NCBI GenBank assembly: GCA_937934355.1
Contig: CALGZY010000244.1
Location: forward strand, 1 to 18,534
DNA: 18,534 bases
Reading direction: 5' to 3'
Source of the DNA: an uncultured Collinsella sp.
GTDB taxonomy: Bacteria; Actinomycetota; Coriobacteriia; Coriobacteriales; Coriobacteriaceae
Numbering within the stretch: the first letter of the stretch is position 1; each line of letters opens with the position of its first letter. The notes beneath the pieces were generated by a model. It had not been told where the DNA came from. It searched no databases and saw only the letters and a list, made by a program, of their open reading frames with translations. Made by a program: the position numbers and the translations under genes. Shown one piece after another: positions 1 through 6,557 of this stretch.

Positions 1-44
1 TGTGCAATCGCAAGAAGATGACGGGGCGGAATGTCAATCCTGGT

Positions 45-1307
45 CTAACAGAGCCTTTTTTTATCCCATTCGGTGAGGTCGAGTCCCCACGTGTGGCCGC
101 TTACGCTGTCGCCGTCGAGTCCAAATCGACGTAGCAGGACGATCTTTCCGCGCACCTCGCCCAGTGTGGGAACGCGGCTCGACGTATAGAACAGTTTGGG
201 GTTGTCGTCCAAAACCTTGGCGAAAGCCGTCGTAACACTTTCGTCGGTAGCCTCGTCGTTGCCTCGTGATACAAGCATGATGAGCGCTTCTGTCGGGTTT
301 TCGTTCAAAAACGTTTTGAAGTAGCCTATGACATCGGAAAGATGCAAAAAGTACGCGTCTTTTTTGAGCAGGTAGTACATCCCATGGTCGATGCCAGGGT
401 TGTCGCCCTTTCCGAGACGGATATCAAAATAGCGAATGCCTTCGAGCAGCTGCGTGGGAATGTAATCCTGCTGGCATTTTACTTGCGAGGATTGGGGCTC
501 AGTGTCGTTGTCCACGCTGCAGGTGCCCGAATCGTGCGTGCCCGGGATGCTCAGCTCGTCGAGGAACTTGTTGTCGTCGACGTATTTCATCCAACATGGC
601 CCATCGACGTAGCTGCTGTACGTGATCCAGTCGAGGCTGCTAACCGTGGCATCGTTCTTTTTCATGTCGTAACCGATAAGTTCGAGCTCCCACGGAATGC
701 TCTTACTCTTATGGCAGATCTTATTGTTGTCCTGGTCTTCGCCGTTCGATTCTATTGCCAGGTACTTAATGTCTTTTTTCTCGGTTTCTTTCTCGACCGT
801 GCGGTCTCGGATGATATAGGTTCCGTTTGATTGCCGCTCGAACGCAAAAGCGCGGCTGGGCTTGTTGTCATACTCGCCGCTCCATACGTGGATGACCTTT
901 CCGTCTTTGTCCGAGTCGCCATCGACCGACCAAATGCTGTAGCCCGTCTTTTTATGCTCTTCGAAATTGAGCAAGGTGCGGATAGCATACCAGTTTGTAT
1001 CGTCATTCTTGGTCGTTACGTTCTCAAGGATGAGCTTGCTGGACGTGCCGTCATTAAACAGATGGCAGACGTTGCCGATGACGTTGCCGTCTTCGTTAAC
1101 GCTTGCGGTACGAAAATAGCCCGCGGGGCGAAGGCGAATGACGAAATTGTTGAGGCTGACCGACGCTGTGGCAGCGTCGTCTGCAAATGCCGCTCGTGGG
1201 CCAATGCCCAATGCCGCGGTTTCGGGCAGGCTTGCAAGTGGCGACAACGCCGCGAGTCCAAGGCCCAACGTAAATGCTCGGCGGCTGATGGCGTGGTGTT
1301 CGGTCAT
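45..1307 (-). CDS. Tat-exported PI-PLC X-domain-like protein, apparently C-terminally truncated
   Basis: 420 residues. The N-terminus carries a twin-arginine signal (SRRAFTLG) and a hydrophobic stretch ending near AFA-DD at about residue 42, so export by Tat is likely. Residues about 50-225 look like a ricin-type beta-trefoil (pattern NGTYIIRDR ... KYLAIE ... WELELIGY). From about residue 245 the phosphatidylinositol-specific phospholipase C X domain begins: SIPGTHDSGT holds the first catalytic histidine, followed by RYFDIRLG, a second histidine in DHGMY, and GKIVLLRRF. The frame stops (TAG, 45-47) shortly after that last motif, where family members normally continue for roughly 100 residues, so the end of the barrel is missing. 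The stop follows a run of seven T on the plus strand (56-62), where a one-base indel would shift frame. The start has GGAGAAG four to five bases upstream. Substrate is presumably phosphoinositide or glycosyl-PI outside the cell; activity of this truncated form is doubtful. Confidence 0.75.
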   Translation of the reverse strand: MTEHHAISRRAFTLGLGLAALSPLASLPETAALGIGPRAAFADDAATASVSLNNFVIRLRPAGYFRTASVNEDGNVIGNVCHLFNDGTSSKLILENVTTKNDDTNWYAIRTLLNFEEHKKTGYSIWSVDGDSDKDGKVIHVWSGEYDNKPSRAFAFERQSNGTYIIRDRTVEKETEKKDIKYLAIESNGEDQDNNKICHKSKSIPWELELIGYDMKKNDATVSSLDWITYSSYVDGPCWMKYVDDNKFLDELSIPGTHDSGTCSVDNDTEPQSSQVKCQQDYIPTQLLEGIRYFDIRLGKGDNPGIDHGMYYLLKKDAYFLHLSDVIGYFKTFLNENPTEALIMLVSRGNDEATDESVTTAFAKVLDDNPKLFYTSSRVPTLGEVRGKIVLLRRFGLDGDSVSGHTWGLDLTEWDKKRLC

Positions 1308-1507
1308 AACTTCTCCATTCGTAGAGTGCGGTTATGCGATAGTTTTGGTCACTATACTGCTCAGATGTTTAAAGATGCTGGTTTAATTGTCTGCGCGGCG
1401 CAATAAATCGGCGGGCGGACGTGTTGGGGTGTTTGTCGTTTTCGTACTGTTGCTACATTTGGAGCGGTTCCGGCGTCCGGCATCCTCGCGTTCGTTGGCT
1501 ACCGGCA
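1308..1507. other. Intergenic region upstream of the PI-PLC-like gene
   Basis: No gene is supported here. On the minus strand a TATAGT hexamer (1351-1356) lies about 44 bases upstream of the PI-PLC-like start and could be a -10 box, but no good -35 is seen at 16-18 bases. The remaining sequence shows no further structure that I can name. Confidence 0.3.
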
Positions 1508-1540
1508 TAAGAAAGGGAGGGTCGGTTTACCGGCCCTCCC
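1508..1540 (-). terminator. Rho-independent terminator of the lipoprotein gene
   Basis: Positions 1515-1540 form an 11-bp stem (one G-U) with a UUUA loop. On the minus strand it is followed by TTTCTTA. It lies about 70 bases past the stop of the lipoprotein gene and reads in the same direction. The plus-strand side has no T-tract. Confidence 0.75.
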
Positions 1541-1612
1541 TGGGTACGAAGCGCTGGGGTACCGCCGCTTGTTAGCACTGCGCCCGTGTTTCCCGCTGCG
1601 TTCGCCAGTCGT

Positions 1613-2206
1613 TTAGCGCTTGATCTCGATATCCTCGAGCTTGACGTCCATGGCCTCGGTCTTTGCCTTGGCGATGTCGTCGGCAAACTCCAGTGACTTC
1701 ATCATGGTCTCGACGGCGTCCTTGTGCTCCTCGACGTTGTCGATGCGCACATACACGCTGCCACCGTCAACGTCGGTGAAGTACTCGGTCGTCACGCCGC
1801 CCGAGTGCGTAAAGTAGGCGTTGCGCCAGGTCTTGCCGTTGTACTTAACGGGATCGCTCTCGGTCCATCCGGAGTTGGCCTTCCACTTTGCCTCGTAGTC
1901 GAACAGTTCATCGGCGTTCTTGTCAGAGTCGAAGACGGGGATGAAGCGATCGCTGGCGTGCTCGCTCTCGGTGAACTTAAACTGGGCCCTGTCGGCGGTG
2001 TCGCCTGCGACGTCGGTGATCTCGACGCCCTCGGGGACCTCGACCTTAAACCAAATGAAGTCGGTCCTCATATCCACGGCTGGCTTTTCTGCCCCGCCGC
2101 CACCGCCACTTCCGGTAGCGTCGCCGCTGCCACCGCAGCCCACCAGGGCAACTGCGGCAAAGAGACTGATGCAGAGGGTGAGAATCGCAAAGGCCTTCTT
2201 TTTCAT
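1613..2206 (-). CDS. Small secreted lipoprotein of unknown function
   Basis: 197 residues. The N-terminus has a lysine-rich start, a hydrophobic core and a lipobox LVGC with the cysteine at about residue 24, so it should be lipidated and held on the outer face of the membrane. A flexible Gly/Ser linker (about 25-38) follows, then a compact soluble domain of about 150 residues rich in acidic and aromatic residues and ending in a Lys/Glu-rich tail. I do not recognise the domain; its pattern (FKVEVPEGVEI ... YFTDVDGGSVYVRID) fits a small beta-rich fold. GAGGAGG lies eight bases before the ATG. The gene stands alone, with its own terminator downstream. Confidence 0.85.
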   Translation of the reverse strand: MKKKAFAILTLCISLFAAVALVGCGGSGDATGSGGGGGAEKPAVDMRTDFIWFKVEVPEGVEITDVAGDTADRAQFKFTESEHASDRFIPVFDSDKNADELFDYEAKWKANSGWTESDPVKYNGKTWRNAYFTHSGGVTTEYFTDVDGGSVYVRIDNVEEHKDAVETMMKSLEFADDIAKAKTEAMDVKLEDIEIKR

Positions 2207-2340
2207 GGTCGTGTCCTCCTCGATCTGTAACCGCCCATGGATTACCTGCCTTTACTGTACGCGTGGACGGCTCGTTCGAGTGGGCCATGTGTCCCATTCT
2301 GGAGGCTGGAATTGCGCCGACAAGTGGCAATATGCGCGGG

Positions 2341-2378
2341 TCCAAAAGAGGGGAGGGCCGGTGCTGCCGGCTCTCCCC
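2341..2378 (-). terminator. Orphan Rho-independent terminator
   Basis: Positions 2350-2361 and 2367-2378 form a 12-bp stem (one G-U) with a five-base loop. On the minus strand the hairpin is followed by TCTTTTGG. It lies about 145 bases upstream of the lipoprotein start in the same orientation, and no minus-strand gene is visible ahead of it. It may be an attenuator in the lipoprotein leader, or the remnant of a lost gene. Confidence 0.55.
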
Positions 2379-2560
2379 GGGGTGAGGTGCCCGTTGTTTT
2401 AAAGGGGCGCGTGTGCGCGGGCGTTGCCCCAACAGGTTCCTTGTTTATAGATATGCCCCAGTTTGTGACGTCCGGAAGTCCCGAAAGGTGGGCCATGTTT
2501 CCCATGTTTGCGGTGCCGACGCCTATCGTTCGTCATAGAAATCCGCGATGGCCAGGTGCG

Positions 2561-2589
2561 CTGACGCTCGAGTACTTATGGGCTAGACT
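2561..2589 (+). promoter_or_regulatory. Candidate promoter of fchA-folD
   Basis: CTGACG (2561-2566) and TAGACT (2584-2589) are spaced by 17 bases, each matching four of six positions of the sigma-70-type consensus. They would give a leader of about 70 bases before the fchA start. Judged by eye only. Confidence 0.35.
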
Positions 2590-2666
2590 TAGCACCATTA
2601 CGTGTTTGACGCGGTTGGCCGGCGGTTGCCACCCGACCGATCTATATGACTTGAAGGTGCGTGCGT

Positions 2667-3299
2667 ATGAGCCAAGAGATGATGGATAAAACCTGCCGCG
2701 GTTTTGCCGAGGCGCTTGCCGCGCGCGAGCCGGTTCCCGGCGGCGGCAGCGCGAGCGCCTTTGTGGGCGCGCTGGGTGCCTCGCTTTGTGGGATGGTTGC
2801 TCGTTATGGGGCGACTAATCCCGCGCTTGCCGATCGCGCGGACGACCTGACGCGTGCATTTGCCCAGGCAGACGAGTTGGCGCAGGAACTTGTGGACCTG
2901 GTCGCCGAGGACGTTCGTGCGTACGGCCAGGTGTCCGCTGCGTACGGTATTCCGCGCGAGGACCCAGCTCGACCTGCGGCGATTCAGGACGCGTTGCACG
3001 TGGCGGCCATGCCGCCGTATCGCATTATGGATGCCTGCGGGCGTGCGCTGGCGCTGCTCGAGGACATGGCCGACAAGGGTTCGCGTCAACTGCTGTCCGA
3101 TGTGGCGTGCGGCGCCGTATTCTGCCGCGCCGCCATGCAGGGCGCGAGCTTGACGCTCTTTGCGAACACCACGTCTATGAAAGACCGGGCGCGCGCCGAG
3201 GAGCTCGAGACGGCGTGTGATGAGTTGCTCGACACATGGTTGCCGCGCGCCGATGCGCTGGCGTGCCGCGCCTCCGACGCTGCAAGGAAGAGAGGATAG
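2667..3299 (+). CDS. fchA: Methenyl-THF cyclohydrolase / formimino-THF cyclodeaminase family protein
   Basis: 210 residues from the ATG, which sits nine bases after GAAGG; a GTG six bases earlier is too close to that site. The protein belongs to the formiminotransferase-cyclodeaminase C-terminal family (PF04961), shown by PVPGGGSASAFVGALGASL near the N-terminus, an all-helical composition and the usual length of about 210. Members either release ammonia from 5-formimino-THF or, as FchA of clostridia and acetogens, interconvert 5,10-methenyl-THF and 10-formyl-THF in the cytoplasm. Two bases separate its stop from folD, so the two are surely co-expressed. That pairing, with no histidine- or purine-degradation gene nearby, and the altered active site of the neighbouring FolD favour the cyclohydrolase role. 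This assignment is an inference. Confidence 0.85.
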   Translation: MSQEMMDKTCRGFAEALAAREPVPGGGSASAFVGALGASLCGMVARYGATNPALADRADDLTRAFAQADELAQELVDLVAEDVRAYGQVSAAYGIPREDPARPAAIQDALHVAAMPPYRIMDACGRALALLEDMADKGSRQLLSDVACGAVFCRAAMQGASLTLFANTTSMKDRARAEELETACDELLDTWLPRADALACRASDAARKRG

Positions 3300-3301
3300 C
3301 C

Positions 3302-4156
3302 ATGGCTGAACTGCTGAAGGGTGCTCCCGTTGCTCGCGCTTTGACTGAGGAACTTGCTGCTCGCTGCGCGGCCCTGCGCGAGCGGGGCGTTGTTCCGACG
3401 TTGGCTATCGTGCGTGCAGGTGAACGCGAGGACGACCTATCCTACGAGCGCGGTGCGCTCAAGCGCTGTGAAAAAGTGGGGATTGAGGCTCGTCGCGTTT
3501 TGCTTTCTGCCGATGTTTCGCAGGACGAGCTGTTGGCGGCCATCGAGGGCATTAATGCCGACTCGGCTGTTCACGGCTGCCTGTTGTTCCGCCCGCTGCC
3601 CGCCGGCCTTGACGAGAACGCCGTTGCCGCAGCGCTCGATCCCGCCAAGGATGTTGACTCCATGACGCCGGCTTCGCTGCTCACCACGCTTTCGGGGCGC
3701 GGCGAGGGTTTTGCCCCCTGTACAGCCGAAGCCGTGCTTGCTTTGCTGGACCATTACGGCGTTGAGCTGGATGGAGCTAAGGTTGCCGTGGTCGGGCGCT
3801 CGCTGGTGATCGGGCGTCCCGTTGCCGCCATGCTTACGGCGCGCAACGCAACTGTGACGACGTGCCATACGCATACGCGCGACCTTGCTGCCGAGTGCCG
3901 TGCTGCCGACATTGTGGTTGCCGCCGTTGGACGCGCGCGTACGATTGGCGTGGATGCCGTTCGCGAGGACCAGACGATCATCGATGTGGGCATTAACTGG
4001 GATGAGGACGCTGGCAAGCTGGTGGGTGACGTCGATTTTGTTGCCGCGGAGCCGGTTGTTGGTGCCATTACCCCCGTGCCGGGTGGCGTGGGCGCCGTGA
4101 CGACGGCGATTCTCGCCAAACACGTGATTGAAGCGGCGGAGTGTGCATCGAAATAG
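3302..4156 (+). CDS. folD: FolD-family methylene-THF dehydrogenase, probably lacking cyclohydrolase activity
   Basis: 284 residues. The ATG at 3302 follows GGAAGAGAGG and lies two bases past the fchA stop; the open frame extends upstream to 3236, but that part is fchA sequence in another frame. Family features are KDVDSMTP (the conserved Asp region), the NADP-binding VVGRSLVIGRP near residue 165, and the C-terminal signature ITPVPGGVGAVT. By alignment from memory with E. coli FolD, the active-site YxxxK reads Y48-ERG-A52, so the lysine needed for cyclohydrolysis is alanine, and the glutamine of the VQLPLP motif is Phe in LLFRPLP. Dehydrogenase residues look intact. I infer an NADP-linked 5,10-methylene-THF dehydrogenase that depends on FchA for the hydrolysis step. 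Confidence 0.9.
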   Translation: MAELLKGAPVARALTEELAARCAALRERGVVPTLAIVRAGEREDDLSYERGALKRCEKVGIEARRVLLSADVSQDELLAAIEGINADSAVHGCLLFRPLPAGLDENAVAAALDPAKDVDSMTPASLLTTLSGRGEGFAPCTAEAVLALLDHYGVELDGAKVAVVGRSLVIGRPVAAMLTARNATVTTCHTHTRDLAAECRAADIVVAAVGRARTIGVDAVREDQTIIDVGINWDEDAGKLVGDVDFVAAEPVVGAITPVPGGVGAVTTAILAKHVIEAAECASK

Positions 4157-4193
4157 GCGTTTTTGGCTGTTCAGGGGGTTAGATATATACCTC

Positions 4194-4422
4194 GTGGTAA
4201 AAAATGCCAAATATGAGTACTGCTGCCAATATGGTCACATATAATTTAGCTCCCTTAGGCTCTCTATCGGTATTTATTATCGATAGAGAGCCTATTTTAT
4301 TGGACCTATGAGGAATTACATTGTCAAGCTTTTGAACAAATGTAGATTATCGACGCCTGTGCCCAGAGAAATTGCTGCTACTAAATTGGTGACAGTACTC
4401 ATATTTGGCATTTTTTGACCAC
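4194..4422. repeat. AT-rich element with about 30-bp terminal inverted repeats (MITE-like)
   Basis: The left arm (4194-4222) and right arm (4393-4422) are inverted copies that differ by one inserted base: GTGGT, a run of six A, then TGCCAAATATGAGTACTG. The similarity continues imperfectly for about eight further bases inward (CCAAT). Between the arms are about 170 AT-rich bases with a 12-bp hairpin (4258-4292) and a TATAAT (4240-4245), but no credible coding frame. The composition contrasts with the GC-rich genes on both sides. No clear target-site duplication abuts the arms; CAGGGGGTT (4172-4180) and CAGGGGTT (4422-4429) are similar but not flush. A non-autonomous mobile element fits; a structured RNA or dispersed regulatory repeat is the alternative. 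Confidence 0.7.
4258..4301 (+). terminator. Terminator-like hairpin inside the inverted-repeat element
   Basis: GGCTCTCTATCG (4258-4269) and CGATAGAGAGCC (4281-4292) form a perfect 12-bp stem with an 11-base loop, followed by TATTTTATT. It could end transcription of fchA-folD, about 100 bases after the folD stop, or of a short RNA starting within the element. The minus-strand side lacks a T-tract. Confidence 0.5.
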
Positions 4423-4509
4423 AGGGGTTGCCGGGGCTGTGGTTTCGCCCTTTTTTCGCCGAAGCGATACACTGTTGCCGTTTGATTTCTTCGCTCAAGG
4501 AGGATGCGC

Positions 4510-6033
4510 ATGCCGTGCACAACGATTTTGGTCGGTAAGAACGCGAGCTACGACGGGTCGACGCTGGTCGCCCGCAACGAGGACTCGTCCAACGGGGTGT
4601 TTGAGCCCAAGCGCATGCGCGTGGTGCATCCCGACGATCAGCCGCGCGTCTACACGAGCGTCCTGAGTCACCTGACCATTGAGCTGCCCGATAACCCCAT
4701 GCGCTACACGAGCGTCCCCGATGTTGTCCCGGGCCATGGCATCTGGGCCGAGGCGGGCTTCAACGAGCTCAATGTTGGTATGTCCGCAACCGAGACGCTC
4801 ACCACCAATGAGCGCGTTCGCGGCGCCGACCCGCTCGTGGACTACGTGCCCGCCAAGGGCAACGAGGGTGAGGACGGCTATGTGCCGGCGCAGCCCGGTG
4901 GCCTGGGCGAGGAGGACATGGTGACCCTGGTGCTGCCGTATGCCAAGTCCGCCCGCGACGGCGTGCGTATCTTGGGCGACCTGCTCGAGCGCTACGGCAC
5001 TTACGAGAACAACGGCATCGCCTTTAGCGACGTGGACGAGATCTGGTGGCTCGAGACCATCGGCGGTCACCACTGGATCGCCAAGCGCGTGCCTGACGAC
5101 GCCTATGTGACCATGCCCAACCAGCTGGGCATCGACAGCTTTGACCTGGATGACGCCGAGGGCGCCCAGGCCGACCATATGTGCTCCGCCGACCTGCGCG
5201 CCTGGATGGCCGAGTGGCATCTGGACCTGACGTTGGGCGTCGAGAGCGACGGCCCGGCTGCCGTCTTTAACCCGCGCGAGGCCTTTGGCTCGCACAGCGA
5301 CAGCGACCATGTCTACAACACGCCGCGCGCCTGGTACATGCAGCGCTGCCTCAACCCCAGTGACGTGTGGGATGGCCCCGACGCCGACTACACGCCCGAG
5401 AGCGACGATATCCCCTGGAGCCGCGTGCCCGAGCGCAAGGTGACCATCGAGGACATCAAGTACGTGCTCTCGAGCCACTACCAGGGCACGGAGTACGACT
5501 GCTACGGCAGCAAGGGCACGCCCGCTACGCGTGGTGCCTATCGCCCCATCGGCATCAACCGCAACAGCCAGCTCGCCGTGTTGCAGCTGCGTCCCTATGC
5601 GCAGCCGGCCTATCGCGCCGTGCAGTGGATGGCCTTTGGCTCCAACTCGTTTAACGCGCTGGTTCCGCTGTACGCCAACGTCGAGACCATGCCCGAGTAC
5701 TATGCCGACACGCAGGCTCGCGTGACGTCCGAAAACTTCTACTGGGCCAACCGCCTGATCGGCGCCCTGGCCGACGTCCGCTTCCATGAGTGCGGCCGCG
5801 CTGTGGAGGACTATCAGGAGAAGGTCGGTGGCATGGGTCACAAGCAGATCCATGACGTCGACGCTGCCGTAGCCGCTCTGCCCGAGGTCGAGGTGCCTGC
5901 CGAGCTTGCACGCGCCAACGAGGCCTTTGCCGAGCGTGTTCGCGTGGAGACCGATGCCCTGCTGGGCAAGGTGCTCTACACCACGAGCTGCGCCATGAAG
6001 AACTCTTTCGCGATGAACGACAACGTGAGGTAG
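4510..6033 (+). CDS. C69-family dipeptidase
   Basis: 507 residues. Although an in-frame ATG lies at 4504, it abuts the AAGGAGG at 4497-4503; the ATG at 4510 has six-base spacing and gives the N-terminus MPCTTILVGKNASYDGSTLVARNED, here read as two joined stretches of the family signature. Cys3 is the expected N-terminal nucleophile of peptidase family C69 (PF03577, PepD type, Ntn-hydrolase fold), exposed after processing. Length matches the family. No signal peptide is seen, so it should act in the cytoplasm, splitting dipeptides taken up or released from longer peptides. The gene stands alone: the inverted-repeat element lies upstream and a separate promoter candidate downstream. Family assignment is firm; substrate preference is not visible. 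Confidence 0.92.
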   Translation: MPCTTILVGKNASYDGSTLVARNEDSSNGVFEPKRMRVVHPDDQPRVYTSVLSHLTIELPDNPMRYTSVPDVVPGHGIWAEAGFNELNVGMSATETLTTNERVRGADPLVDYVPAKGNEGEDGYVPAQPGGLGEEDMVTLVLPYAKSARDGVRILGDLLERYGTYENNGIAFSDVDEIWWLETIGGHHWIAKRVPDDAYVTMPNQLGIDSFDLDDAEGAQADHMCSADLRAWMAEWHLDLTLGVESDGPAAVFNPREAFGSHSDSDHVYNTPRAWYMQRCLNPSDVWDGPDADYTPESDDIPWSRVPERKVTIEDIKYVLSSHYQGTEYDCYGSKGTPATRGAYRPIGINRNSQLAVLQLRPYAQPAYRAVQWMAFGSNSFNALVPLYANVETMPEYYADTQARVTSENFYWANRLIGALADVRFHECGRAVEDYQEKVGGMGHKQIHDVDAAVAALPEVEVPAELARANEAFAERVRVETDALLGKVLYTTSCAMKNSFAMNDNVR

Positions 6034-6067
6034 GGATTTCCCGTCGATCGAATAGCGCTAAAACGCT

Positions 6068-6097
6068 TTGTCGCTTTCGCTCAATCTTGGGTACAAG
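6068..6097 (+). promoter_or_regulatory. Candidate promoter of the phasin-like/ABC1 kinase pair
   Basis: TTGTCG (6068-6073) and TACAAG (6092-6097) are separated by 18 bases, about 35 bases before the start codon. The match is moderate and judged by eye. Confidence 0.35.
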
Positions 6098-6132
6098 AAC
6101 GCCAATGCAGTTGTTTGTGATTGGAGACAACC

Positions 6133-6549
6133 ATGGTTATGAAACTCGATCAGCTTGTTAACGGCGCCATTAACGTGGGCTTTGGCGCTGCCGCCGTTGC
6201 TGTCGAAGGCGGCAAGAAGGTTCTCGACGACCTTAATACCAAGGGCGAGCAGGTCCGCAAGGACGCCGGCGCTCCCGATATCGCCCGCAGTGTGTCCGAC
6301 ATGTTCGAGCAGGCCGGCGGTACCATCTCCGATCTGACCGAGCGTCTGGGCATGCAGGGCGAGACCGCGGCCCAGCGCGTGCTTGACGAGCTCATCCTTG
6401 CCCGGGTCCGCGTCATGACCGCCCCCGAGCGCACGGCCTTCCTGGCCCATGTGCGCGACATCGTCGATTCGGTCGAGGACAACGTGACCTCGGTGCCTGT
6501 CGAGTCCGTTGAGCCCGACGATGCGAAGGATACCGAAGAGGCCGAGTAG
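6133..6549 (+). CDS. Phasin-like small helical protein
   Basis: 138 residues from ATG 6133, six bases after GGAG; the open frame reaches a TTG at 6121 that overlaps this site and is less likely. The N-terminal part (GAINVGFGAAAVAVEGGKK, then VLDDLNTKGEQVRKDA) has the pattern of short phasin-like or PHA-granule-associated proteins: a small hydrophobic helix followed by an amphipathic 'lysine-rich, DEL-KGE' segment. The middle is helical and Gln/Glu/Arg-rich and could form a coiled coil; the C-terminus is very acidic (DDAKDTEEAE). The next gene, an ABC1/UbiB-type kinase, starts eight bases later, a pairing I recall from Firmicutes but cannot check. The function is unknown; a membrane- or lipid-associated partner of the kinase is a reasonable guess. 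Confidence 0.75.
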   Translation: MVMKLDQLVNGAINVGFGAAAVAVEGGKKVLDDLNTKGEQVRKDAGAPDIARSVSDMFEQAGGTISDLTERLGMQGETAAQRVLDELILARVRVMTAPERTAFLAHVRDIVDSVEDNVTSVPVESVEPDDAKDTEEAE

Positions 6550-6557
6550 CAGCGCAG

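Larger units (their letters stand above)
2207..2666. other. Gene-free region between lipoprotein and fchA
   Basis: 460 bases between divergently oriented genes. It contains a minus-strand terminator hairpin with no gene to serve (2341-2378), and two near-identical 16-base copies of TGGGCCATGTKTCCCA (2281-2296 and 2489-2504, one mismatch), each an imperfect palindrome. A candidate fchA promoter lies at 2561-2589. Minus-strand open frames through the stretch (for example 2242-2505) have no ribosome binding site and no recognisable domain, and I do not call them. Confidence 0.5.

Noticed and set aside
2242..2505. Small minus-strand open frame beginning MGNMAHLSGL
   Set aside because: No Shine-Dalgarno, it runs through a terminator hairpin, and its composition is unlike a protein. 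It reflects the repeated 16-mer instead.
4316..4522. Small minus-strand open frame in the inverted-repeat element
   Set aside because: It runs through the right arm and into the dipeptidase start, lacks a ribosome binding site and has no recognisable domain.
4495..5853. Long minus-strand open frame (452 codons)
   Set aside because: It lies antisense to the C69 dipeptidase, whose family motifs and ribosome binding site are clear; GC-rich third positions create such shadow frames.
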